Assembly (NCBI GenBank): GCA_041398565.1 | Contig: JAWKUN010000002.1 | Location: forward strand, 1,798,001 to 1,862,000 | Reading direction: 5' to 3' | Length of the DNA: 64,000 nt | Source: DATGPD01 sp041398565 | GTDB taxonomy: Bacteria > Planctomycetota > UBA1135 > UBA2386 | Shown: positions 56,337-64,000 of the stretch, one piece after another | Position numbering within the stretch: the first letter of the stretch is position 1 | Layout of the letters: each line of letters starts with the position of its first letter | The notes under the pieces: model-generated | What the model saw: only the letters and a program-made list of their open reading frames with translations | Told to the model about the DNA's origin: nothing | Database searches by the model: none | Program-made: the position numbers and the translations under genes

Positions 56337-57962
56337 GTGAACTGCGTCCGTCGTCGGTCGATGTGTCTCCTGGGCTTGGCCGTTGCGTTGGGCACGGTCG
56401 GTTCGGCCCAGACCACTTGCCTGCTCGAAGCCGTAAGCGGTGACTTCAACGGCGACGGGAGGAAGGACGTCGAGTTGATGGACTGGGACGAGTCGACCCT
56501 CACGGGCCGGTACCGAGTCGCGCTCCGGTCTCTCGAGTCCGACGGTGCCGGCGGATTCGTCTACTGGGCTCCGTGGTACCAGGAGCAGTGGCTGTTCGGC
56601 GACAAGGTCCGTCCCCTGATCGGCGACATCGGCGGCGATGGCTCGGACACCGTGGTGTTCGTGGCGCCGTACTTGGGGAACATGCGAGTGTTGCCCGAGG
56701 CGCGCCTCGAGAAGGTCTTCTACCCAGGATGGGGTTCCGGCGTGTTGCAGGAGCCGCAGATCGGCGACATCGACGGCGATGGCAAGGACGACCTGGTGTT
56801 CCCGTTCGACAACGGTGGTGGCTTGGAAGTGCGGGTCTTGCGCGCCTACGACGCGGCCACCAACGCGTGGGTCATGCAGGGTTCCGCTTCGGTGTGGGGC
56901 GCTGGCGTCCTGGGGCACGTCCGGATCGGTGATCTGGACGGCGACGGCCGCGAGGATCTGCTGTTTCCCTTCGAGAACGGCGGCCTGCTGGAGGTGAGAG
57001 TGCTGCGTGACTTCGATCCCGCCACGGGCGCATGGCGCGCCATGCAGGGGTACTCGACGCAGTGGGGCGCCGGGACTCTGGCCAACGTGCACGTGGGCGA
57101 CATCGACGGCGACGGCAGGACCGACATGATCTTCACGTACGGCGCCGGCGGTCTGACGGAGGTCCGCACGTTGCGGGGCTTCGATCCGGGCACCGGCGCA
57201 TGGGTGAGGCAAGGGTTCTCGTCGAACTGGGGATCCGGCGTGATGGTCCACGAGCGAGTCGGGGACATCGATGGCGACGGCAAGGACGACTTGCTCTTTC
57301 CCTTCGCCAACGGCGGGATCGTCGAGGTGCGAGCCCTGCGCGACTTCGATCCGAGCACAGGCAGGTGGGCGATGACCGGCTACTCCACCACGTGGGGTAC
57401 CGGCGTCTTGGCCGATCCACTGGTCGGGGACGTCGATGCCGACGGTCGAGACGATCTCGTGCTTCCTTGGCAATCGGGCGACGATCTGCGCGTTCGAACC
57501 CTGCGGTCGTTCCAGTCGAGCAGCGGCGCTTGGGCCGTCCACGACGAGAGCCGGCTCTGTGTGTGCTGTCCGGATCCGGGCGGGAGTTCCGAGACCGGGC
57601 TCAATTGCATCACGATCGACGACGTGATCGGGTCCAGCGTCCCTCTGCTCGGTAGCACCTTGAAGTGGACCTTGACCGGTGCGCGACCCGATTCGCACGC
57701 CGGATTGCTGCTCGGCACGGAGCGCACTCCGTTTCCGTTCGGCACCTGCACCATCTACCCCTCGCTGCCTGGGGTCGGACCGCTGTGGGTCGGGGGGAAC
57801 GCGACGAACGGCTCGGGTGATGCGAAGACCTACCTTCGCTTGCCCAACGAGACATGGTTGGTGGGAGCGCGGCTCTTCGGACAGTACGCCTACTATCGTC
57901 CCGGCGTCTTCGCGTCTGTCGACTTCACCACGGGCCTCGAGGTCGTGCTCGGGGGCGGGTAG
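56337..57962 (+). CDS. Secreted FG-GAP repeat (calcium-binding propeller) protein
   Basis: The 541-residue product has a signal peptide (about 1-22, ending VGSAQ) and seven FG-GAP-type repeats with calcium-loop motifs: GDFNGDGRKD, GDIGGDGSDT, GDIDGDGKDD (twice), GDLDGDGRED, GDIDGDGRTD and GDVDADGRDD. Those from 56763 to 57426 come at a regular spacing of 165-168 bases. Together they should form a seven-bladed propeller. The C-terminal 130 residues (about 410-541) carry the Cys-rich CVCCPDPG and FPFGTCTIYPSLPG pattern shared with the proteins at 9733-11001 and 36882-38120. GTG 56337 follows GGGAG by 7 bases, deciding the start. An extracellular binding protein is likely. Confidence 0.92.
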   Translation: MNCVRRRSMCLLGLAVALGTVGSAQTTCLLEAVSGDFNGDGRKDVELMDWDESTLTGRYRVALRSLESDGAGGFVYWAPWYQEQWLFGDKVRPLIGDIGGDGSDTVVFVAPYLGNMRVLPEARLEKVFYPGWGSGVLQEPQIGDIDGDGKDDLVFPFDNGGGLEVRVLRAYDAATNAWVMQGSASVWGAGVLGHVRIGDLDGDGREDLLFPFENGGLLEVRVLRDFDPATGAWRAMQGYSTQWGAGTLANVHVGDIDGDGRTDMIFTYGAGGLTEVRTLRGFDPGTGAWVRQGFSSNWGSGVMVHERVGDIDGDGKDDLLFPFANGGIVEVRALRDFDPSTGRWAMTGYSTTWGTGVLADPLVGDVDADGRDDLVLPWQSGDDLRVRTLRSFQSSSGAWAVHDESRLCVCCPDPGGSSETGLNCITIDDVIGSSVPLLGSTLKWTLTGARPDSHAGLLLGTERTPFPFGTCTIYPSLPGVGPLWVGGNATNGSGDAKTYLRLPNETWLVGARLFGQYAYYRPGVFASVDFTTGLEVVLGGG

Positions 57963-57979
57963 GCGCTCCGTGGCTCCAG

Positions 57980-58000
57980 CGCCCGCGTCCATCGCGGGCG
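57980..58000. terminator. Hairpin between convergent genes
   Basis: CGCCCGCG-TCCAT-CGCGGGCG, a perfect 8-bp stem with a 5-base loop, lies between the FG-GAP gene (+) and the phosphodiester glycosidase gene (-) and can serve both. Confidence 0.6.
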
Positions 58001-58014
58001 ATCTCGGTCGGCGG

Positions 58015-59229
58015 TCAGTCGGCAGCGGCGACGACGCGCACGGCGTCGAGCCGCAGCGGCGCCACCGCACGCAGCGTCAGGAAGCGCGCCTCGGCGGGCG
58101 CCCACTCGAATTCGTCGAGCGCGTACCAGGCGGTGCGCTGAGCGGTGAAGGTGCCGCTGCGCGCGCCCAGCTCCCAGCTCAGCTTGTCGCCCGCGCGGGT
58201 GAACACCTCGACCGTGGCGCGCAGCAGCGGAACGTCGCCGAGTTCGAAGCGCGCACTGCCGCCGGCGGCGACCAGCAGGGCGTCACCGTCGACGCAGCCA
58301 GCGTCGCGCAGCGGCGTGGCGCCATCGGCCGGAGTCAGCACCGCGCTCTCCTCGTCGCGCGTCCAGATCGGCTGCGCCAGCACGACGAGCGCGTTGCCGA
58401 CCTTGCGCTCGCCTTCCGCGTCGAACGTCTTGTTGTCGCACGGGCAGTTCACGACGCCACCGAGGCTCTGCACCCACATGGTCGTCGAGCCACCGCCGTC
58501 CAGGTTGAGCGCCTCGGAGCAGCCGAGTGCCGCCATCACTTGCGCCAGCTCGTCCAGCGTCACGCCGCCAGCCGCTTCGTTGCGACCGTCCAGGGTCACG
58601 CAGATCGTCGCGCGCCCGTTGCTGCCGATTGCGGTTCGCGGGTGCCGCGGCGACGTCTGTGGTGCCACCGACGCGCCCGCGCGCAGCAGCCACGGTCCCG
58701 CCGCCAGGGCGTCGTCGATGCTCGCAGCTGCCTCGCTCGTCTCCGCACCGTCCGGCGTTGTCTGCGTGGCGCTCAAGGCACGCTCCACGTCGCCTGCGTC
58801 GAGGAGCACCACGTCGTCGCCCCGCACCGCCACCGTGGCGCGGCGTCGCTCGTCGGGGCCGTGCAGGAGGCGCCCGCCGCTCGCCACCAGGCCGACGGGC
58901 GAGCCGTCTTCGGCGAAGAAGCCACCGTTCACCGCTGCCGCTGCCCGTGTCGCTGCGGCCAGCTCCGACGTGAGGCTGCGTCCGCGCGGCGGCGCCGCCA
59001 CGCGCACGCGCACGTCGGGGTCGCGGTTGCGCACGGTCAGGACGGTCAGCTGCTGCGGACTGCCGAACAGGGTCAGACGAGCCTGTCGCCACTCGACGCC
59101 GACCGCCACCTCGCGGATCCGCCACGCTGCACCGGCGAGAAGGTCGGAGGGGGCCTGCACCGCGGCGGCTTGCGCGACGGCGGCGTGGACCGACAGGGCG
59201 AGGGCAGCCAGGCGAACGGTGGTGTGCAC
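58015..59229 (-). CDS. Secreted phosphodiester glycosidase family protein (NAGPA domain)
   Basis: The 404-residue product has a signal peptide (about 1-20) and a domain of the uncovering-enzyme/NAGPA type: AAVNGGFFAEDGSPVGLV, HPRTAIGSNGRATIC, LDGRNEAAGGVTLDELAQVM and ALNLDGGGSTTMWV, then GNALVV. These enzymes cleave sugar 1-phosphodiesters and bacterial members act on cell-surface or exopolysaccharide components. After about residue 300 a beta-sandwich C-terminal region follows. ATG 59229 starts the signal. It is 34 bases downstream of the repeat-containing gene at 59264-59998 and probably co-transcribed with it. Confidence 0.92.
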   Translation of the reverse strand: MHTTVRLAALALSVHAAVAQAAAVQAPSDLLAGAAWRIREVAVGVEWRQARLTLFGSPQQLTVLTVRNRDPDVRVRVAAPPRGRSLTSELAAATRAAAAVNGGFFAEDGSPVGLVASGGRLLHGPDERRRATVAVRGDDVVLLDAGDVERALSATQTTPDGAETSEAAASIDDALAAGPWLLRAGASVAPQTSPRHPRTAIGSNGRATICVTLDGRNEAAGGVTLDELAQVMAALGCSEALNLDGGGSTTMWVQSLGGVVNCPCDNKTFDAEGERKVGNALVVLAQPIWTRDEESAVLTPADGATPLRDAGCVDGDALLVAAGGSARFELGDVPLLRATVEVFTRAGDKLSWELGARSGTFTAQRTAWYALDEFEWAPAEARFLTLRAVAPLRLDAVRVVAAAD

Positions 59230-59263
59230 GCGCGCAGGATAGCGCGCGGCCGCATGCGCGAGG

Positions 59264-59998
59264 TCAGTGCACGCTGATCTTGCGCTTGGTGCGGTTGGCG
59301 GCAGCCTCGACCTCGGCGCGCAGGTAGTCCTCCACCTGGCGGGCCAGGCCGCGCAGGTCGACGCGGTGGACCACCGGGTCGTAGATCTTGAAGCCGTAGG
59401 CCGGCAGCAGACCCTTGAAGTCGACGTGTACGGTGAAGTCCCGCTTCGCGTCGCGCGCCGGCTCCACGCCGTTGGCGCGCAGCCAATCCTCGATCTCGCG
59501 CGACAGGCCCACCAGGTCGACCCGGCGCAGCACGTCGGAGTCGGGCAAGAACTTGTAGCCGGGCAGCAAGCCCTCGAAGTCGATCTCCAGGGTCAGTGCC
59601 TTGGTCTCGGAGCCCTCGGCCTTGCTCGCCGCGGTCGCGGACTGTTCGCTGCGCTTGGCCGCAGCCTCGGCGACCTGCGCCAGGTGACGACCGCGCGCTG
59701 CTGCCAGCAGGTCCTGCGCCTTGCGTTCGCGCTCTTCGATCTGCGCGACGGTGAGGTCGTCCTTCTCGACGTGGTAGACGCGCGACCGCTCGACCCACAC
59801 CTCGCCACCCTCGACGCGGATGACGTACATGCCGTCTTGCTCGCGCAAGAGAACGCCGGGCAAGCCTGAGCGCACGTCCGTGCCCTCCTCGCCGACGAAC
59901 TTCTTGTCCTCGACCTCGGATCCGAAATAGAAGCGGTCGGCTCGCAACGCCGGAGCCGAGGCGACCAGCGCCAACAGGATGGGAAGGGGGCTACGCAT
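59264..59998 (-). CDS. Secreted protein with two internal repeats, function unknown
   Basis: The 244-residue product has a signal peptide (about 1-20), a short beta region (VLLREQDGMYVIRVEGGEVW), a charged helix (about 80-120) and then two copies of a 40-residue unit: DFEGLLPGYKFLPDSDVLRR and DFKGLLPAYGFKIYDPVVHR, each followed by VDLxGLxRxxEDxLRA. I do not recognise this repeat. ATG 59998 is preferred over ATG 60010. It is upstream of the glycosidase gene and downstream of polA on the same strand, separated from polA by 156 bases. A periplasmic protein-binding role is possible but unsupported. Confidence 0.8.
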   Translation of the reverse strand: MRSPLPILLALVASAPALRADRFYFGSEVEDKKFVGEEGTDVRSGLPGVLLREQDGMYVIRVEGGEVWVERSRVYHVEKDDLTVAQIEERERKAQDLLAAARGRHLAQVAEAAAKRSEQSATAASKAEGSETKALTLEIDFEGLLPGYKFLPDSDVLRRVDLVGLSREIEDWLRANGVEPARDAKRDFTVHVDFKGLLPAYGFKIYDPVVHRVDLRGLARQVEDYLRAEVEAAANRTKRKISVH

Positions 59999-60154
59999 CG
60001 GGATCAGCACGCAGTGGGGGTCTGGCCGCAGCCCGGGGGAAGTGGCCGCAGCAAGCCAAGCTTACCCCTGGCGCCTGCGACGTGCCGGTCGGTTCGCCAA
60101 GCCAGCGGTGGCATGGGCCGCAGCGGCAAGGCCGGCGATCGGCAAGCAGCGCGT

Positions 60155-62872
60155 TCAGTGCGCTTCGAGCCAGTTGGCTCCGGTGCTCAGCGACACCTGC
60201 AGCGGCACGCGGAGGTCGGCGGCTCCCTCCATGGCGTCACGCACCAAACCCTTGACCACGTCGGCCTCGTCGCGAGGCACATCGAGCACCAGTTCGTCGT
60301 GCACCTGCAGCAGCAGGCGCGCGCTCACCTTGCTCTTGGCGAGCGCCGCGTGCAGGCGCAGCATCGCGCGCTTGACGATGTCGGCGGCGGTGCCCTGGAT
60401 CGGCGTGTTCACCGCCATGTTCTCGGCGGCGATGCGCTGCATGGCGTTGCTCGACTGGATCTCGGGCAGCGGCCGCTTGCGTCCGAACAGGGTCGTCACG
60501 AAGAGCTGCTCGCGGGCCGCGTGCAGGGTGTCGTCGAGGTAGCTCTTCACCCGCGGCAGTGCCTTGAAGTAGGCGTCGATGAACTTCTTGGCCTCCGGCG
60601 GTCGCAGCCCGGTCTCCTGCGCCAGCCGCGACGCGCCCATGCCGTAGATCAGGCCGTAGTTGATGATCTTGGCCTGGTTGCGCAGCTCGGGGGTGACCAT
60701 GTTGGGCAGCAGGCCGTGCACCAGGGCGGCGGTGCGCGCATGGATGTCCTCCTCCTTGCGGAACGAGTCGATCAGCGCCGGCTCGTCCGCCATGTGGGCG
60801 AGGATGCGCAGCTCGATCTGGCTGTAGTCGGCCGACAGCAGCACCCAGTCCTTGGCGCGCGGCACGAAGGCGCGGCGCACCTCGCGGCCTTCCTCGGTGC
60901 GGATCGGGATGTTCTGCAGGTTGGGGTTGTCCGACGACAGGCGGCCGGTGGCGGCGACGGCCTGGTTGAAGGTGGTGTGCACTCGGCCGGTGTCCGGGTC
61001 GACCAGGTCAGGCAGCGCGTCGACCCACGTGCTCTTCAGCTTGGACAGCTGGCGGTACTCGAGGATCAGCTCCGGCACCTCGTGGTGCGGCGCCAGCTGC
61101 TCGAGGATGGTGTGGTCGGTCTTGTACTTGCCGGTCGGCGTGCGGCGCGGCCGGCCGATGCCGGCGGCGCGGTGCACTTCGAGCTTGTCGAACAGGACCT
61201 CGCCGATCTGGGCCGGAGCATTGAGGTTGAACTCGACGCCGGCGCGCTCGTAGATGCGCCGCTCGATGCGCTCGATGCGCTGCTGCCAAGCGCGCGACAG
61301 CTTGCCCAGGTGGTCGCGGTCGATGGCGATGCCGTCCCACTCCATGTCGAGCAGGACCGGCACCAGCGGCAGCTCGAGGTCGCGGTACAGGTCGGTCACA
61401 CCGGCGCTGTCGAGCTCCGCGTGCAGGCGCGGGATGAGGCGCAGCACGAAGTCGGCAGCCTCGGCGTGCGCCTTGCCCGCCTGGTCGACGTCGATGTCGG
61501 CGAACGTACGCTGGCGCTTGCCGGTACCACTGCCGGCGGCGTCCATCTTCTTCAGCCCGAGGATGCGCAGCGCCAGCGCCTCGAGCTGGTGCGAGCCCTG
61601 CCCCGGCGTGAGGCAGTAGGACGCCAGCATGGTGTCGCCGCGCACGCCGCGCAGCGTGATCCCGGCGCGCCGCAGTACGGCCATGTCGTGCTTGGCGTCG
61701 GCGCAGAACTTCGGCACGTCGGCGTCCTCGAGCAAGGGCCGTAGTGCCGCCAGCACGGCGCTGCGCGACAGCGATTGCAGCGTCGCTTGCGCCGCGCACG
61801 GCACGAAGCGCGCCACGCCCGGCGCCAGGGCGAAGGCGAGGCCGAGCAACTCGGCTCGTCGCGGCTCGGGCGCGCTCGCCTCGGCCGCGATGGCCACGCC
61901 GTCGAGCCGCCGCAGCTCGGCGACCAGGTCGTGCAGCTCGGCTTCCGTCTGCACGACGCGGTAGTCCACCGCGATGGCCTCGGCGGCGGTGGCGTCCACC
62001 GGCAGGCTCGCCAGCAACGAGTCGAACTCGAGCTCGCGGAAGATCGCCTCCAGCTCCGCGCGCTTGGGTCGGATCGCCGGCAGCTCGGTGACGCGGCAGG
62101 GCAGCTCGACGTCGGTGTGCAGGGTCACCAGCTTCTGCGACAGGCGGGCGTCGTCGACGTGCGCCTCGAGGCTGGCGCGGATCGCCGGCTTCTTCACCTC
62201 GTCGGTGTGGGTCAGGATCGCCTCGAGGCTGCCGAACTGATGCAGCAGCTCGGTAGCGGTCTTCTCGCCGACCTTGGGCACCCCCGGCACGTTGTCGGAC
62301 GAGTCGCCCATGAGCGCCAGCAGGTCGACGATCTGGCGCGGCTCCACCCCGAACTTCGCCTTCACCTCCTTGGTGCCGATGATCTCCGGCGCCCGTGTGC
62401 TGGTGCGCAGGTTCCACAGCTTCACCTTGTCGTCGACGATCTGCATGAAGTCCTTGTCGCCGGTGACGATGAAGACCTCCATGCCGGCGGCGCGCGCCTG
62501 CACCGCCAGCGTGCCGATGACGTCGTCGGCCTCGTGCACGTCGCTCTTGACCACCGGGATGCCGAACGCATCGACCACCTGCTCGATCAGCCCGAGCTGC
62601 GGCACCAACTCGTCCGGCATCTTGGCGCGCGTGGACTTGTATTCGGCGTAGAGCTTGGTGCGCGCCAGCCCCTCGCGGGCGCCGTCGAAGGACACCACCA
62701 CGTGGTCGGGGTGCTCGCGGTCGAGCAGGGCGCGCAGCGTCTGCACGAAGCCGTATACGGCGCCGGTGGGGCGGCCCTCCTTGGTGCTGAGCCCGCCACG
62801 CGGACTGGAGGCGAACGCGAAGAACGAGCGATACGCCAGCGCAGTGCCGTCGATGAGGTAGAGGCGGGGCAT
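60155..62872 (-). CDS. polA: DNA polymerase I
   Basis: The 905-residue product has an intact 5'-3' nuclease domain (HEADDVIGTLA, VTGDKDFMQIV, LLALMGDSSDNVPGVPKVG), a 3'-5' exonuclease-like domain and a family A polymerase domain with motif A SADYSQIELRILAHM, motif B RNQAKIINYGLIYG and motif C LLQVHDELVLDVP. The exonuclease domain seems inactive: motif I reads AIAAEA (Ala329 where D355 of E. coli would be; Glu331 kept), and motif III has Ala468 and Ala472 where Tyr and Asp are expected. Motif B carries Tyr739 where E. coli has Phe762, the residue that controls dideoxynucleotide discrimination. ATG 62872 gives the normal start MPRLYLIDGTALAYRSFFAF. It is a single gene. Confidence 0.97.
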   Translation of the reverse strand: MPRLYLIDGTALAYRSFFAFASSPRGGLSTKEGRPTGAVYGFVQTLRALLDREHPDHVVVSFDGAREGLARTKLYAEYKSTRAKMPDELVPQLGLIEQVVDAFGIPVVKSDVHEADDVIGTLAVQARAAGMEVFIVTGDKDFMQIVDDKVKLWNLRTSTRAPEIIGTKEVKAKFGVEPRQIVDLLALMGDSSDNVPGVPKVGEKTATELLHQFGSLEAILTHTDEVKKPAIRASLEAHVDDARLSQKLVTLHTDVELPCRVTELPAIRPKRAELEAIFRELEFDSLLASLPVDATAAEAIAVDYRVVQTEAELHDLVAELRRLDGVAIAAEASAPEPRRAELLGLAFALAPGVARFVPCAAQATLQSLSRSAVLAALRPLLEDADVPKFCADAKHDMAVLRRAGITLRGVRGDTMLASYCLTPGQGSHQLEALALRILGLKKMDAAGSGTGKRQRTFADIDVDQAGKAHAEAADFVLRLIPRLHAELDSAGVTDLYRDLELPLVPVLLDMEWDGIAIDRDHLGKLSRAWQQRIERIERRIYERAGVEFNLNAPAQIGEVLFDKLEVHRAAGIGRPRRTPTGKYKTDHTILEQLAPHHEVPELILEYRQLSKLKSTWVDALPDLVDPDTGRVHTTFNQAVAATGRLSSDNPNLQNIPIRTEEGREVRRAFVPRAKDWVLLSADYSQIELRILAHMADEPALIDSFRKEEDIHARTAALVHGLLPNMVTPELRNQAKIINYGLIYGMGASRLAQETGLRPPEAKKFIDAYFKALPRVKSYLDDTLHAAREQLFVTTLFGRKRPLPEIQSSNAMQRIAAENMAVNTPIQGTAADIVKRAMLRLHAALAKSKVSARLLLQVHDELVLDVPRDEADVVKGLVRDAMEGAADLRVPLQVSLSTGANWLEAH

Positions 62873-63077
62873 GGCGCCAGCGTACGCGCGCGGTGTGGGC
62901 GGATGAACGGCGAGGGGAGAATGGCGCGCGCCGGATGTGCTCTCCGGCGGTTCTTGGTCGCGGTGTGTCGATCGATTCGTGGCAGACCCGTTCAGCGGCG
63001 GTGGCGACCAGCGTGCACAGCCAGCGACCCGCCACCGTGCCTCCGCCCGATCCCCGGCCGTTCGTGACGTGTTGCCC

Positions 63078-63113
63078 GTCGACTGGGCCGTCGACTGGGC
63101 CGTCGACTGGGCC
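63078..63113 (+). repeat. Triple 12-base tandem repeat
   Basis: GTCGACTGGGCC occurs three times in a row without a mismatch, about 100 bases before the SBBP gene start. Too short to tell whether it is a binding-site array or slippage. Confidence 0.85.
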
Positions 63114-63119
63114 AGTGTG

Positions 63120-63138
63120 CGGATCCTGAACGGATCCG
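63120..63138 (+). other. Small perfect hairpin
   Basis: CGGATCC-TGAAC-GGATCCG, a 7-bp stem with a 5-base loop, follows the triple repeat by 6 bases. It could be a leader structure or operator before the SBBP gene. Confidence 0.5.
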
Positions 63139-63213
63139 GTCCTTCACCGGGAGGGCACGAGAGTTGAGCCAGCTCTCGGCACCGAGGTCCGTATCGGTCC
63201 GGAGATCACGAGC

Positions 63214-64000
63214 ATGACATCCCGCTGGCTGGCGCTCTTCCCTTGTCTTTGTCTCGCCCCGACCCTGCTCAGCCAGGGCGTGCCAGCGCCTGCGGCGGCC
63301 GCCCCGCTCGACGCAGGCGGGGGCCGCCGGCTGGAGTTCGAGCCGGACGCGGCCGGGTTCGTGGCGCGTTCCGCCGGCTACGGCGTGCGGTTGGCGTCCG
63401 CCGGGTTCACCTTCGCGTTCGGCGCGACGCACCTGGTGCTGCACTGGGACGCCGCGCGTGCTCGCCATGAGCTGCGCGGCGAGGGCCGTCTCGCGGGCCA
63501 GAGCCACTACTTCATCGGCCGCGACTCGGCCGCCTGGCGGCACGGCGTACCCCACTTCGATTCGGTGCGCTGCGCCGGAGTGTGGGACGGGATCGACGTG
63601 GTGTGCTACGGGCAAGGGCAGCGGCTCGAGTTCGACTTCGTGGTGGCGCCCGGGGCGACGCCGGCCGCGATCGGGTGGAGCTACGAGGGCGCGCAGCGCG
63701 TGCAGATCGACGCTGCCGGTGCGCTGCACCTCGCCTGCGCCGGCGGCGAGCTGATCCAGCACGCGCCCGTCGCCTACCAGACGATCGACGGCGAGCGTCG
63801 CGCTGTGCCGGCGAGCTACCGGTACGACGGCCGGCGGCTCGGCATCGAGGTCGGCGCCTACGATCGGACCCAGCCCCTGGTCGTCGACCCCCTGGTGAGC
63901 TACGGCACGTTCCTGGGCGGCGCGGGTGTCGAGAGCGTCGCGCGCATCGCCCGCGACGCGCAGGGCAACACCTACTTGGCGGGCATCACCAGTTCGCTGG
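63214..64000 (+). CDS. Secreted SBBP-repeat protein, 3' end missing
   Basis: ATG 63214 opens a frame to the end of the window (262 codons seen), with GGAG about 9 bases upstream. The start is a signal peptide (ending TLLSQ). The N-terminal domain contains SHYFIGRDSAAWRHGVPHFD, VWDGIDVVCYGQGQRLEFDF and VVAPGATP, the pattern of the module that precedes beta-propeller SBBP repeats. The first repeat then begins: PLVSYGTFLGGAGVESVARI followed by GNTYLAGITSS. SBBP proteins are large extracellular propellers of unknown ligand. The frame is too long to be chance and codon use matches its neighbours. Confidence 0.88.
   Translation, partial: MTSRWLALFPCLCLAPTLLSQGVPAPAAAAPLDAGGGRRLEFEPDAAGFVARSAGYGVRLASAGFTFAFGATHLVLHWDAARARHELRGEGRLAGQSHYFIGRDSAAWRHGVPHFDSVRCAGVWDGIDVVCYGQGQRLEFDFVVAPGATPAAIGWSYEGAQRVQIDAAGALHLACAGGELIQHAPVAYQTIDGERRAVPASYRYDGRRLGIEVGAYDRTQPLVVDPLVSYGTFLGGAGVESVARIARDAQGNTYLAGITSSL

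Larger units (their letters stand above)
62873..63213. other. Intergenic region between polA and the SBBP gene
   Basis: About 340 bases with no convincing gene. It holds a triple 12-base repeat (63078-63113) and a hairpin (63120-63138), both described separately. The two neighbours diverge, so promoters must be here. Confidence 0.5.

Overview
The window is a GC-rich stretch of chromosome from a diderm bacterium. It carries genes for an outer membrane and LPS (apolipoprotein N-acyltransferase, heptosyltransferase, TolC-type channel). It also has a large MoxR/DUF58/von Willebrand factor gene cluster, a DUF2239 gene, and many secreted proteins with FG-GAP or SBBP propellers and a shared C-terminal domain. 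Together these fit a member of the Planctomycetota, perhaps one of its less studied GC-rich lineages. That placement is inferred from gene content, not from a phylogeny. I saw no rRNA, tRNA, CRISPR array, insertion sequence or prophage.

Layout. 1-9.7 kb (+): a cell-shape and envelope block with the end of lnt, a membrane-anchored coiled-coil gene, a 52-residue membrane peptide, then mreB, mreC, mreD, mrdA (PBP2) and rodA. The last four are joined by 4-base overlaps. 9.7-28.6 kb (-): a secreted protein lies downstream of a long run read moxR, DUF58, BatA-like VWA, second VWA protein, 1471-residue propeller/TPR protein, alpha-toroid protein, DUF4175-like protein, giant coiled-coil protein. 28.9-32.8 kb: a small membrane protein, an Asp/Asn beta-hydroxylase, three tandem copies of a 188-base structured repeat, a DUF2239 gene and enolase. 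33-40.8 kb (-): a subtilisin-like lipoprotein, a tiny Sm-like protein overlapping a NUDIX-like gene, a secreted protein, and Tex. 41-44 kb (+): heptosyltransferase and an APH-kinase/AAA fusion. 44-47.5 kb: a MEMO-family protein (-) divergent from a FHA-GAF-sigma54 activator (+). 47.7-52.9 kb (+): a tripartite exporter whose ABC subunit has lost most ATPase motifs. 53-64 kb: a double M16 peptidase, an FG-GAP protein, a phosphodiester glycosidase, a repeat-containing secreted protein, DNA polymerase I, and the start of an SBBP-repeat protein that runs off the end.

How the genes work together. The first block builds the rod-elongation machine (MreBCD, PBP2, RodA) beside lipoprotein maturation. 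The second looks like one or two operons for a MoxR-type AAA+ ATPase with VWA membrane partners and large periplasmic scaffold proteins; its function is unknown. The exporter operon would span both membranes. Many secreted proteins and two proteases point to heavy investment in the periplasm and cell surface.

The items most worth checking are the 188-base structured repeats (30254-30810), the ABC subunit with a degenerate nucleotide-binding domain (47751-49883), the MoxR/VWA cluster, lineage-specific insertions in several elongasome proteins, and DNA polymerase I with a Tyr at the ddNTP-selectivity site and lost proofreading residues.
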